This document shows, one piece after another, positions 36,130-48,504 of a stretch of 64,000 bases of DNA; the stretch's first letter is position 1; every line of letters begins with the position of its first letter. The stretch is taken from positions 29,259,056-29,323,055 of the forward strand of contig OX940868.1 of the NCBI GenBank assembly GCA_954871525.1. The letters run 5' to 3'. Below the pieces are notes generated by a model that was not told the origin of the DNA, made no database searches, and saw only the letters and a list, made by a program, of their open reading frames with translations. The stretch comes from Parietaria judaica. Its lineage: Eukaryota > Streptophyta > Magnoliopsida > Rosales > Urticaceae. The translations under genes were made by a program, and so were the position numbers.

Positions 36130-38290
36130 CTACAATAGTATTAGTTGCATGATGTTCATGGGTTGACAACCCAAACCAATGAAGCAATTTAGAGCCATAA
36201 CCATATTCGCAGCTTGCGTTGTGTGCCCTAAGTCGAAGAAAACATGTGCATTTCTATCTGCGCATGGGTTCTTCGTCCCATTGCACGTGTCATATTGTGT
36301 GACTTCACAACACGGTTCTGATGCATCTCTTAGCCCTATAACCAAAAGATGAATCAATTAATACGATAACAACAACAATTTTAGAGAATCTAATGAAGAT
36401 GATGCATATATATATATAGAAATTTCATGACAGTAAAATGATAAAGCTTCATCAATGATTAAAAAGAGAGAGAGCTAAACTTACCGTATTTGAGTGGGGT
36501 CTCAACTAGATCCACAATATGTTCGTAGTTTTTGCCAACGATGAACTTTGAGCCTGGAGCTTTAGATGCTAATTGGTCGAGCATTGATGACAATTTGTCG
36601 TTGAATTTCATCACCAATGAGTTTAATGTCTCCACGCACTTTGAGTTTTTTGGTTTGAACCGCTTCACCAAAGAAGGCAAACACCCAACTGCTTCTATAT
36701 TGAATACCACAAATTTTCTGGCTCCTAAATTATACATTTCCTGTAAACATAAAAATAAAAAGTGTTTGTAATAAATCTCTAAAAATTACTTATCATGTTT
36801 TTTTTAGGCTTATGTAGGGGTGACACCATGGTCCGATTTAGTAAAATAGGGTCAACCCGGTTATTGGAAATATTTTGAAATAAATAGCTGCTTGTAAATC
36901 AATAATTTTTTATAATCAAATGAATAACATAGTCTAAAATAATAATAAAAATACATCATCCAAAATGTTAAGTAAAACCTTTAATAAGTTATATTGAAAA
37001 GAAAAAAAAAAGTTAAGCAAATATAAAAAGAAAAAATTGAAACAGAATTTGTCCTCTTTCTCAAAGCCCTGAGTAGTTTTCGAACCAAAATCCTCTAGAA
37101 AACTTGGTGAAAAATTAAGATATGAAATAGTGACTTACTTGCAATCCATCTCTGAGCTTCTCTAGAAGGAGTGAAGCAACTTCATCGTCGTTAAAGGTTG
37201 CACCTTGCCTGAGTTTTCCAATATAGTTGAGTACATAATCATTGACTCCGATGACAACGAGAAAGATTGACTTCGATAGGTGATTGTTGAGATCAATAGA
37301 GTTATTGAATTGCAATGGTAGATATTCTTGGACTGTCTTCTTGAATAATCCCACTTGATCTACCAATGATATTGAGCCCGCCTGAATAAATCACATGACA
37401 TATATCTAGTAATTCGTTAAAGGTTCGGATTATATATATATATGAAATCCCGGCTTGAAAATAGCATTTTCTAGTCTAATTTAGCTTCCTTTTCATTGGT
37501 TATGATCTCGAGTTCTTTAGAAAAGAACCATTATTTCACATGTCCCATAGTATCGGTTATGGGCTAACAATAACTAATATTTTACACTATTTTGACCAAG
37601 AGGGAAAATTGCAAATATTTAAAAAATTTCATTCTCGGTTTTAACTGGTAAAATACCATTTTTTATCTGGTTCCAATTTTTTTTATTAAATTGGGAGATT
37701 TAAGATAAGTTTTATGAGGAACGGGAGGACAAGCAATCATTTTATGGTTCCCCTTCCGGGCCTGACTCATAGTACTATGTGATAAAAATGAAACTAAAAA
37801 TAACTTACGAAGCCCGATTCAGGTAGAATCCCAGCCGAGGAAGAAGCGTAGTTAAAACCTTGACTGTAACTAACATTCGGATCCGCCAATCTGATTGCCG
37901 GTGGGAACGGTAATCCGAGCGATAGCGCTGCATAAATCAATGACAACTTCAACTTATTTATTTATATCTATTCACTTATACCCTAAACTTTATATACCGG
38001 GTATACGTCTGTGTGAATTCGTATTCTATAAAATAAGGGGACACACCTATTAAATCGGATATAAGTAAGCCATTGGAGGTTCTTCCCGTGGCAGCTCCAC
38101 CGGGATAGTCTACGCCATAAGGAGCGTAGTTTGATTTGGCCCATGTCTCGACATTGTTGTTGTTGCCCACATCCACCGTTGAGTCTCCGAACACATACAA
38201 AGCTGGAGCTAACGCAGCTTCATATGATTTTACCCAGAAAAAGCAAGCGAAGATGATCACAGAGACAATGGATCCGGAGAAATTGGTCAT
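36130..38290 (-). CDS. GDSL esterase/lipase, copy A, 5 exons
   Basis: Exons in transcript order: 38290-38047, 37927-37809, 37381-37139, 36740-36485, 36335-36130; 355 residues. A secretory signal peptide covers ~1-26 (hydrophobic [11 protein letters not shown]). Block I is [12 protein letters not shown], with nucleophile Ser37. Block II is [10 protein letters not shown] (Gly114). Block III is VVIGVND (Asn168). Block V is FFDLGHTTQ, giving Asp322 and His325. All four catalytic positions of the SGNH hydrolase fold are kept. The His is followed by Thr instead of the usual Pro (DxxHPT in most plant GDSLs). The protein is probably an extracellular or cell-wall esterase; the substrate is not predictable. 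It is one of four paralogues in the window; exon lengths match copies B and C exactly. A METTL gene lies directly upstream on the other strand. Confidence 0.93.
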
Positions 38291-38378
38291 GTCTAAAATG
38301 ATATACTTCTCTTCTTTTTCTGGGCACTTATTTATTTTGTGTGATGTTCGGGACTGTATTGAATTAAAATGATTAGAG

Positions 38379-38385
38379 TTTTATA
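38379..38385 (-). promoter_or_regulatory. TATA box of GDSL copy A
   Basis: On the minus strand CCTATAAAACTC lies about 90 bp upstream of the ATG. The same CCTATAAAAC word sits at the same distance in copies C (48498-48504) and D (50506-50512), supporting a conserved core promoter. Confidence 0.65.
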
Positions 38386-38390
38386 GGAAT

Positions 38391-39919
38391 TTTGATTCTT
38401 GTTTGTTGGTTATGACGAATCTTAACAAGTGATTAAGTGACTAAATTAGCATTGAAATAACTAATGATTGTTTGGTTAAAGTTTAAAATAGAATGAAAAT
38501 CCAAAACCTTACACGTAAGATATATACAGATAATATTAATAGTATTTAGAATAGATCTCTGTAAACTTCTGATTCATTAATAAAATATATCATTAATAAG
38601 ATATATCGTTACTAAGCTTTAGTTATGTACCCTTCACTTCCAAGTGGCAAAATGGAATTAGGTCATATTATTTTCCTTTTTTAACTGATTGTTGTATATT
38701 TAAACTGATTATTTACGTGTAATATACTTAAACCGCTCATTTTCAATAACAGTTCCAGTATATCACAGCAAAGTAATGATGGAAATAATAATAATAATAA
38801 TTTTTTAAACAAAAGTTGTTTTTGCACTATGTAATCCAGAAATATTATTTTCTTATTTGGGCAAATATTAAAGAATCCCGATTCCACGTTAAAGTTTAAA
38901 TCCTTGAAAAGCCCTGGAAAATATTTTTTTTTTACTTGCCTGCCATATTGAGTATACTATTTAAGTTTTTAAGTCCAGAAATTATTCTAGCAAAAAAAAA
39001 AAAAAAAAAAAAACTAACTTATCAAGGTCTTTTATTAATATTAATAATAACAATATTTATAAGCTCGAATTTAATAGTTTATTGAATTAGAAAATCTAAA
39101 TATTGGGACTGGGCAACCCCAAAGTCTATGGCCTAATTTTGGCACCTTTTTTAAGCTCGAATTGTTGATTAATTGTTTTCAATGTGAACTAAAACATAAT
39201 TGATATAATGGAGATATATATATATATATGAGCTAATTTTTTACTCACTCTTTTTCATCGGACACTGTATAAGTGAAAGATTGAATGTGTATAGAGCAAT
39301 AGACATATGTAATGCTTCGTTTCGGAGTTTTTTCGTAGAAGGCTAGTACCGAATATCCATTTCGTGTGTCATTTTTCTTACATGTATTCAGGTCCGACCC
39401 AATAATTTTGGGAGTCTGGTAAACAGAACACATTAAGCTTGTTTAAATTTTTACGATACCTTTTTATTAGACTATAATATATATAATTTTTTACTGTATA
39501 GTGAAGGCATTGACAAACTTAAGTCAATACTCGAAAGTGCCTGTATCAACCACCCTTTGACACTTCTCATCAAAGAGCTTCAAAGGCATTTTTTCTCACC
39601 CGATCCGTCATTCGTTTTTCTCGCACGAAACCTCACGTTAGGGAGTTAACGAAAAATTTACTTACTAATTGACATCATTAAAAACTTTGCCACAAAAAAA
39701 TTAGATTAAGAATATGAGCCATATTTTTCGTAACATATTTGAGTAATTTTGCCATAAACAGGGGAAAAAAAATGCATGGCTTATAAATCTTTAAACTCGT
39801 GTCGTTTTCTAGAGCACATGGAAGAAACGACATTAATTTTATGCTTCAGAAACGACAATGTTGTCTATCACAAGAAAAGCAATCGAAGCGTGACTGTAGC
39901 AGAAGCTAGAGAAGAAGCC
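38391..39919. other. intergenic between GDSL copy A and METTL gene
   Basis: The GDSL-proximal ~1.1 kb (to about 39475) is homologous to the 5' flank of copy C (48408-49530), part of a segmental duplication. A poly-A run lies near 38990-39013. At about 39510-39640 is a diverged copy of sequence flanking METTL exon 6 (see findings). Confidence 0.5.
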
Positions 39920-41791
39920 ATGAGAGCCACTCCATTTCCGCCACCGCCAATCGCCGCCGTCCGTGGCTCCCGGTGCCGCTCCCTTCCGACGGCCACGAAG
40001 GCCTCCGGCGACGGTCACCACTACCACAAGAACGCCGCCAAGCACTGGAACGCCTTCTACAAACGACACCACCACAAAGTTGATACACATACATACATGT
40101 ATAGATATAATGACGCAGCTTTTCCCTGGTTTTCGTGCTCATTGCTATCGCTTTCTGGTGTTCGCTTCAGTTCTTCAAGGCCAGGCACTACTTGGAGAAG
40201 GATTGGGGCTCTTACTTTGAGGTCTGATTTTGAATTATGAGTGTGATGATGATTCTTAGACCGATTTGCTCATTGTATGTTTTTCGATCTTTGAACAGGA
40301 CGATGATGATAGTGAGAAGGTGGTTTTGGAGGTATGATTTTTGCATTGTATACATGTATAATGATTGTATGTATGTATACAAAATTTAGTAGAGTAGTTG
40401 TGTATTGTATGTTATGATTTCGATGAAAATCCCCGATTCAGAAAACGAAAATTGAAAATTGACACGAGGAATTATAGTGGTTCGCTCTTTTGCAGCTTGC
40501 AAATCTCGTTCCACTATAATCTCAATCGGGATTGAGTTACACCGTAAAACTCGCTCTCTTTTTGTGCTGCAACTCGTGCAAGTGACGGTTCAAAGCCTTA
40601 TAAGGGAAAAAATACGTAGGATAACTATAAGCCGTGCGGAAAATCTAAAATACACTTTCTACATATCTCTTCTAGTTCAGTCGTCTTTGATGCTATATTA
40701 TGGTAATGGCAGGTTGGGTGTGGGACTGGTAGTGCACTCTTCCCGCTTATGTCTGCGTTCCCGAACCTCTACGTTCACGCTTGTGATCTTTCTCCGCACG
40801 CAATTTCGCTTGTTAAGGTTCTTTCGACGGCCTTGTACAATGGTCATTGGATTTTTTTTTTTTTTTTATCTTTAACTGATTTTTTCACTCATGTTTTCAG
40901 TCAAATGAGAATTTCGGAGAAGATAAGGTCAATGCGTTCGTCTACGATGTTGCTCATGAAGATCTTCGCGATAAGATCAAACCCTTATCCATTGACGTTG
41001 TCATGTTGGTAAGATCTGGCCACAAACTTACGTCCTCCGTAAGTGAAAATGCATGTATCGACCGCTCTTTGACACTTCTCATAAGGTTTTCATGCTCTCT
41101 GCAGTGTCACCGAGCAAAATGCCCTGTGTTTTAGAAAACATCAAGGCAGTGATAAAGGCAAATGTTCTCACCCGACCCGGCATTCTTGTTTCTTTTTTTC
41201 GTTCACAAAATTCCTTTTGACTCTAATCCGCTCGCAGCCAAATGGGCATGTACTATTGCGAGATTATGCTGATGGAGACTTCGCTCAAGTGAGTTATGCT
41301 CTTCTTTAAGGCATTTTATTAGGATTTTTCTATCGTGTTTTGCTGAAACAATTTCAGTTTTGCCAATATGTTATTAGGTGAAACTGCAAAATAAGGACAG
41401 GCTTATCGGCGAGGAATCCTATGTCCGTGGGGACGGAACTGTGAGAAACGTTATAAATAGAAGTTTAACTTTTCTCTAAAGCTTGGTTTTTTCTAACTAT
41501 TTTCTTCTGTATCGGCCAGTGTGCGTTTTACTTCTCTGAGCCGTTTCTTTCAACCTTGTTCCTGAGAGCCGGCTTTAAAACTGTGGATATGTACACATAC
41601 TGCAGACAGATACACAATCGTTCACGCGATATCACGATGGATCGGTATTGTCCATTTTTTTTATCTACCTAAAGGTTCATGGACACTTCAGTGACCACAT
41701 GCTGCTTATATTCTCCTTTTCATTGTCTTGCTCTCGAACTTAATACGCTATCTTCAGGCGATGGATTCGTGCGGTTTTTAAAAGCGAATGA
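39920..41791 (+). CDS. METTL2/6/8 (Trm140)-type SAM-dependent methyltransferase, probable tRNA m3C enzyme, 10 exons
   Basis: Exons: 39920-40078, 40171-40221, 40299-40331, 40713-40817, 40901-41008, 41086-41157, 41238-41288, 41378-41440, 41520-41644, 41758-41791; 266 residues, all phases consistent. Motifs: AAKHWNAFYKRHHHKFFKAR and HYLEKDWGSYFE (N-terminal family signature), SAM motif I LEVGCGTGSALFPL (~80-93), acidic post-I HACDLSPHA (~103-111), LSAVSPSKMP (~157-164), KPNGHVLLRDYADGDFAQ (~176-193), YVRGDGTCAFYFS (~208-220) and RRWIRAVFKSE at the end. This family methylates C32 of certain tRNAs to 3-methylcytidine. The intron after exon 6 uses a GC donor (AAAG/GCAAAT); all others are GT-AG. An in-frame upstream ATG at 39818 would add 34 unconserved residues; 39920 was preferred. 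The gene ends convergent to GDSL copy B. Confidence 0.88.
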
Positions 41792-42147
41792 ACGCCCAAT
41801 CCCCGTTTGCCAGCAGATGAACGTTAAACATATTGACTCTCACCGATCCAAGTTTTGCTAGAAACACCTTCTTTCAAGATTATGAACACTTTTGAAGAAC
41901 TTATATTCTTCTTCTGTTGTTGCAGATCGAAGTTAGGTCGTGGAACTGAAACTGAGTTAGCTTGGAAGATTGATCGTAACACTAACACCATTTGTATGGT
42001 TGACTTGGGTTGCAAGTAAGCTTTGTCAGAGCTCACTGAGACATACTTTTTGTTTATCATAATTCGGGCTCCGCGATTTCATTTAGTCATATAAGATATA
42101 ACCTTAAACATCAATTCTCTTTCTTGTATTCAAATTGCACATTAATA

Positions 42148-44548
42148 CTAGAATAGTGTTAGTTGCATGATGTTCATGGGTTGACAACCCACACCAATGA
42201 AGCAATTTAGAGCCATGATTATGTTCGCAGCTTGCGATGTGTGCCCCGAGTCGAAGAAAACGTGTGCATTTCTGTCTGCGCATGGCTTCTTCGTCTCATT
42301 GCACGTGCCATATTGGGTGACTTCACAACACGGATCCGATGCATCTCTTAGCCCTAAAACCAAATGGCCAATCAATTAACACGAACACAACAATCCAAGA
42401 CAATCGAATGAAGATAATGCATGTATAAAAAAAATCATGACAATATCAGTGTGGAAATAATTTAAAGTAACGAAAGCTTCATCAATGTTTTTATTTTTAC
42501 TTTTAAAGAGAGCTAAACTTACCGTATTTGAGTGGGGTCTCAACTAGATTCACGACATGTTCATAGTTTTTGCCGACAATAAACTTTGAGCCCGGAGCTT
42601 TGGATGCTAATTGGTCGAGCGTTGATAACAGCTTCTCGTTGAATTTCATCACCAATGAGTTTAAGCTATCCACGCACTTTGAATTCGTTGGTTTAAACCG
42701 CTTCACTGCCAAAGGATAACACCCAATTGCCTCTATATTGAATACCACAAATTTTCTGGCTCCCAAGTTATACATCTCCTGTAAACATAAAAATAGAAAA
42801 TATTTATTAATATTTTTTTCTTTAATGTTGTAGGTTTAAGTAGTGAAACGACGCATTGGAAGATTTGGAAAATTGGGCTTCACAAAGCTGGGCTCGGTCC
42901 CACTATATAAAAATATTGGTCTATTAAAAATTGGGCCAACCCAACTTGATTTTTTTAAAAAAAAAATAGTTGCTTATAAAGAAATAATATTTTTAATATT
43001 AAATGAAAAACATAGTCAAATATTTAAATAATGCATCATTTAATTTAAAATAAAACCGCTAAAAGCTATAAATTGTAATAAATTAGTCGAGCAAATAAAA
43101 AAACCTAACTTTCCTCTTTTGAAAGCCATGGACTGGTTTTTAGACTGAAATCCCTCACAAAACTAGGTGAAAAATTAAGCTTTGAAATATTGATATACTT
43201 GCAATCTATCTTCGAGCTTCTCTAGGAGGAGTGAAGCAACTGCATCGTCATTGAAGATTACACCTTGCTTGCGTTTCCTAATGTAGTTGAGTGCATAATC
43301 ATTGACTCCGATGACAACGAGAAAGATTGACTTCGATAGGTGATCGTTGAGATCAGCAAAGCTATTGAATTGCAATGGTAGATATTCCTCGACTGTCTTC
43401 TTGAATAATCTCACCTGATCCATTAATGACAATGAGCCCGCCTGAAATAATTCACAAGATATATGTTAATTAATAATTCGTTAAGTAAAATTTAATGACA
43501 GGTTACATGTTTAAATATTGGAATTTTTGTTTGGTGGAAAATCGAGAACTGGGTACTCATGTTTTTCAGAAATCAGAACTTGGAAAATTACCAATCCTGA
43601 AACATTATTTATTTCATAACTTAATTATATATTACACATATACATACATATATATATATACACAGATACACATATGAAATCCCGATTTTAAAATAGCATT
43701 TTCTGGTTTACATTGGCATGTACTAACTTAAAATTTATTTTTATTGGTTCTGATCTCTTGTTCTTTCAGAAAAAAAAATATCAATACTTCACCAGTCCCA
43801 TTGTCGGTTATTGGCTCCCGAAAAATAAGGCTTTCATACTAGTGGCACCAAGAGGAAAAATTACAAATATTTAACAATTTTTCGGTCTCGAGTTTAGTGG
43901 TGATATAAATTTATTATCAGTTCCAAAAATGTAGCTTTTTACCAAATTAGAAGTATTGGGATAAGTTTCATTGGAAACGGAATGAAAAAAGTCAATTTTG
44001 TGGTTCCTTTTCCGGATCTAACTCATAGTATATATGATATAAATAAAATTAAAACAACTTACAAAGCCTGATTCAGATAGAATCCCAGCCGAGGAAGAAG
44101 CGTAGTTAAAACCTTGATGGTCAAGACCATTCGGATCCGCCAGTCTGATTGCTTGTGGGCACGACAATCCAAGCAATATCGCTACATCAATCAAACGACA
44201 ACTTAACAATTTTTAACTGGTTTCTATTTATTCACTTATACCTTTAACTTTATATCACGGGTCTGTCCGTGTGAACTCGTATCCTAAAAAACAAGGGGAC
44301 GCACCTATTAAATCGGGTATAAGTAAGCCATTGGAGGATCTTCCCGTGGCAGTTCCACCGGGATAGTCTACGCCATAAGGAGCGTAGTTTGATTTGGCCC
44401 ATGTCTTGACATTGTTGTTGTTGCCCACATCCACCGATGAGTCTCCGAACACATACAAAGCTGGAGCTAACGAAGCTTCAGATGATTTCGCCGAAAAAAG
44501 ACAAACAAAGATGATCACAAGGACAATGGATCTTGAGAAACTTGCCAT
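42148..44548 (-). CDS. GDSL esterase/lipase, copy B, 5 exons
   Basis: Exons in transcript order: 44548-44305, 44181-44063, 43441-43199, 42778-42523, 42353-42148; 355 residues, same exon sizes as copies A and C. Signal peptide ~1-26. Catalytic blocks are intact: [12 protein letters not shown] (Ser37), [18 protein letters not shown] and FFDSGHTSQ (Asp and His three apart, Thr after His). Exon 2 is the most distinct among the three minus-strand copies ([12 protein letters not shown] and NGLDHQGF instead of [11 protein letters not shown] and NVxYSQGF), so substrate-facing residues may differ. The intron 3 donor is CAA/GTATAT. The conserved CCTATAAAAC box of the other copies is not found upstream, so expression may differ. 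The 3' end faces the METTL gene 357 bp away. Confidence 0.92.
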
Positions 44549-44619
44549 GTCTAATATTGATATATTACCTCTTCTTTTTTCTGGACACTTTTGTGTAATG
44601 TTTGAGTGTGAATTGAATT

Positions 44620-45871
44620 AAAATGAAGGAAAAACTAGAGGTGATGAAGGTATTTTTATCTCTTATTATTTTCATATTTGATGTTATATATATATTAAAA
44701 AAAAAAACTTACAAATGGCGTTAGGATTAACTTATTAGGTGTAATAAATCTCATTAGAATCCTTATTTAATGCATGCACAAGACAATTGAATAAAAAGAA
44801 GAAAAAAACTTGCGCAACTCTTAAAGATTTTCACTTAAATGCACAATAAAATTTGAACGAATGGTGCATTCATTTTTTTAAAAACTTTATACCAAAAAGA
44901 ATGTATGTTTTAAGTGAATAAACATGTAAATACAATAAATACAATCTTTCTTAGAAGCCAAGAAGCTATCTCTGTTTTTAAGTTGTTCGTTTATTTTATT
45001 TTTTTGCCTAAATTTGTGGGAATATAGTTTGATCGTTTTGCAGGGGAAAATATTCGGAGAACAAAAAGCGGCCAGTATTTTTTTTTTGTTAATGAAGGAA
45101 ACGGAACTTTATTTGAATCAATTATTTCAGTAAACTATTCTTTTATTCATTGCGTATTCTTACTTATTCACTCTTTTGTTTATTGTACATGGAAAAAATA
45201 AATTCAAGACTAATATACACGGACGGGCTAAGTTTTCTCTCCATGCTGCAATGCAATGTAGTTCTCTCTCTCTCCGCAACGGCTGCAAGTACTGCCACGA
45301 CGAGACTGCGTGTTCAAAACCCAAATTATTGCTGATTTGGCCGAAGACGAAGATTTACAATCGCGTACATCACAACCGCAGTGCACACTCTCAACTATGA
45401 TAATTTTTGGAAAGAGAAGTGAGACAGAAAATAAATATATGTAAACAGAAAATCAAATCAAGTACATTTAAATTGAGGCAAGTTTATTTTTTCTTCTCTA
45501 TTTTGTCATAGTATTTTTAAGAACTTGGGTGCAATTATTGTTTTTATTAATATGTTTTTATATATATATATATATAATGAAATCTCATATTCGGAAAAAA
45601 GAGAAAATTTTACATTTGCGAATTTTATATCTTGGTTTTGTTGTTTGTTTATGTCAAAAGCCTCCTTGAGCAAAAAAAAAAAAAAAAAAAAACTTTGATA
45701 CTATCATTTTTTTAATTTGATACGTATAGAATATAAAGTTCATAAAAAGAATAATATAAAAGTTTCAAAAACAGATACATATGTTTGTATTTGCACATTT
45801 ATATAGGTACATCTCTTTTATATGTATGTAAATAATGACATACTTGAATATATTCACATTAAACATTAATA
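44620..45871. other. intergenic between GDSL copies B and C
   Basis: AT-rich, with AT dinucleotide runs near 44685 and 45560 and a poly-A run at about 45670. The 5' flank of copy B lacks the region shared by copies A and C. No gene is seen. Confidence 0.4.
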
Positions 45872-48407
45872 CTACAACTGTGTTAGTTGTTTGATATTCA
45901 TGGGTTGACAACCCACACCAGTGAAGCAATTTAGAGCCATAATCTTGTTTGCTGCTTGCGTTGTGTGTCCGGAGTCGAAGAAAACATGTGCATTTCTGTC
46001 TGCGCATGGCTTCTTCGTCCCATCGCACGTCTCATATTGCGTGATTTCACAACACGGATCCGATGCATCTCGTAGCCCTAAAACCAAACAACAAATCAAT
46101 TAATATATGAACACAACAATTTTAGAGAATCTAATGAAGATGATGCATGTATACAGAAATCTCATGACATAATAATCGATGATGAAATAATCTAAAATAA
46201 TAAAAGCTTCATAAATGTATTTAAAAGGAGAGATAGCAAAAACTTACCGTATTTCAGTGGGCTCTCAACTAGATTCATTATATGTTCATAGTTTTTGCCA
46301 ACGATGAATTTTGATCCTGGAGATTTGGATGCTAATTGGTCGAGCTTTGGCAACAACTTGTCGTTGAATTTCATCACCAATGAGTTTAAGCTATCCACGC
46401 ACTTTGAATTCGTTGGTTTAAGCAGCTTTACTACAGAAGGCAAACACCCAACTGCTTCTATATTGAATACCACAAATTTTCTGGCCCCATAGTTATACAT
46501 TTTCTGTAAACAAAAAAAAAGAGTATTTATTAATAAAAAAAGAAATTGTCTTCTTTTTGAAAGCCTGAAGAGGTTTTTCAACCGAAATCCCCAACAAAAC
46601 TATGAGAAGCTTTAAGATTGAAAATAGCTGACTTACTTGCAATCTATCTCCGAGTTTCTCTAAAAGGAGAGAAGCAACTGCATCGTCGCTAAAGATTACA
46701 CCTTGCTTGCGCTTTCTAACGTAGTTGAGTGCATAATCATTGACTCCGATGACAACGAGAAATATTGACTTCGATAGGTGGTTGTTAAGATCAACAGGGT
46801 TACTGAATTGCAATGGTAGATATTCCTCGACTGTTTTCTTGAATAATCCCACTTGATCAACTAATGACAATGAGCCCGCCTGAAAATAATTCACATGACA
46901 TATGTTTAGTAATTCGTTACAATAAAATTTAATAACGGCTTCCAATGGTTAAGAGTTGGGAATTATTTTTTATTTTTTTCTGAAAAATCCAGAACCATGT
47001 ACTCTTATTTTTTAGAAATTGGAAATGAAAAATTATCAGTTCCAATATTTTATTCATTTTATAAATTATTTAATTATTATACATGAAATATACATTTATG
47101 AAATCTCGATTTTGAAATAGCATTTCATGGTTTACACTGCATGTACCTATTGATACTTCCTTTTTTACTGGTCCTGATCTCGAGTACTTTCAAAAATACC
47201 AGATTTTCATTGGTCCCACTACTAGGACCAAGAAGGAAAATTGCAAATATTTGACAATTTTCATTCTCGGTTTTAACTGGTAAATACCATTTTTTTTATC
47301 TGCCGGTTTCAAAAAAAAAAGAAAACTTTTTATTAAATTGGGAGTTTTAGGATAAGTTTTGTGGAGAACAGGAAGAAAAGCAATCAATTTTGTGGTTCCC
47401 CTTCCGGGTCTAAATAGTATATGTGATAAAAATGAAATTAAAAATAACTTACAAAGCCTGATTCAGGTAGAATCCCAGCCGAAGAAGATGCGTAGTTAAA
47501 ACCTTGACTGTAACGAACGTTCGGATCCGCCAATCTAATTGCCGGTGGGAACGGTAATCCGAGCAATAACGCTTCATCAATCAAACGATAAGTTCTTAAG
47601 AAAAAAAATTATATCTATATATTCAATAATAATGTACTATATTTTTCTCGGTTTAAGACTTAAATTTTGAGAATGTGGTATTTAATAATATAAAAAAATG
47701 ACAAATAAAAAAAAAGGAAATTGTACGAAATGTCCATTTTTGTGTCAAACTTTATAAAAAATGCTCATTTGTGAGAGTAAAAAATACATACAATGGGTAG
47801 TTTTTAAAAAAGTTTGACACAAAATGAGCAATTCATTCATTAACCCATAAAGAAATATGTGCTAATTAATAATCGATAACTTCTTTTTTATAAGAACGTC
47901 CATTATTTTTTATGTCAACTAGTGAGTGAATGAATAAATTGTTCACTATTTTTATGTCAAACTAATGAGTGCATGAATAAGCTGTAATAAACTTTGCAAG
48001 TAGATGAGTATTTGGAGGCCATGTAACTATTGTAATTTTTTTTCAGAATTGTTAGGCCCTAGGTCTGGCCTAGTTGACCTAGTCGAAAAGCCAGTCCTGC
48101 CCTAAACTTTACATACGGGGTCCGTCTGTTTGAACTCGTATTCTATAAAACAAAGGGACACACCTATTAAATCGGATATAAGCAAGCCATTGGAGGTTCT
48201 TCCCGTGGCAGCTCCATCGGGATAGTCTACGCCATAAGGAGCGTAGTTTGATTTGGCCCATGACTCGACATTGTTGTTGTTGCCCACATCCACCGTTGAG
48301 TCTCCGAACACATACAAAGCTGGAGCTAACGCAGCTTCATATGATTTTACCCAGAAAAAGCAAGCGAAGATGATCATAGAGACAATGGATCCGGAGAAAT
48401 TTGCCAT
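45872..48407 (-). CDS. GDSL esterase/lipase, copy C, 5 exons
   Basis: Exons in transcript order: 48407-48164, 47571-47453, 46879-46637, 46503-46248, 46077-45872; 355 residues. Signal peptide ~1-26. Catalytic blocks are [12 protein letters not shown] (Ser37), [18 protein letters not shown] and FFDSGHTTQ. Exons 1 and 2 are nearly identical to copy A, while exon 3 is close to copy B (RKRKQGVIF with [12 protein letters not shown]), so the gene looks mosaic. Exon 4 starts KMYNYGARK where the others have EMYNLGARK. Intron 1 is longer (~590 bp) because it carries a 131-bp MITE and other repeat DNA. An upstream in-frame ATG at 48443 would precede the signal peptide with charged residues, so MANFSG at 48407 was chosen as in the paralogues. 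Confidence 0.92.
47716..47846. mobile_element. MITE in intron 1 of GDSL copy C (family with 53043-53174)
   Basis: Inverted ends: GGAAATTGTACGAAATG then TTTGTGTCAAACTTT on the left, and AAGTTTGACACAAAATG then TTAACCC on the right. The centre is CTCATTTGTGAGAGTAAAAAATAC. It is about 131 bp. The closely similar copy at 53043 has a clear TAA duplication, so a Tourist/Harbinger-like MITE is likely. Confidence 0.75.
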
Positions 48408-48497
48408 GTCTAAATGATATACTTCTCTTCTTTTTCTGGACACTTATATTTATTTTGTGTGATGTTCGGGACTGTATTAAATTAAAAAAGTTAAGAG

Positions 48498-48504
48498 TTT
48501 TATA
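48498..48504 (-). promoter_or_regulatory. TATA box of GDSL copy C
   Basis: CCTATAAAACTC on the minus strand, about 91 bp upstream of the ATG. It lies in a 5' flank nearly identical to that of copy A. Confidence 0.65.

Noticed and set aside
41934..42017. Exon-like segment after the METTL gene (acceptor TTGCAG, open for ~28 codons, donor-like GTAAGC)
   Set aside because: The METTL frame already ends with the conserved WIRAVFKSE; the segment has no recognised similarity and may be 3' untranslated or a relic.
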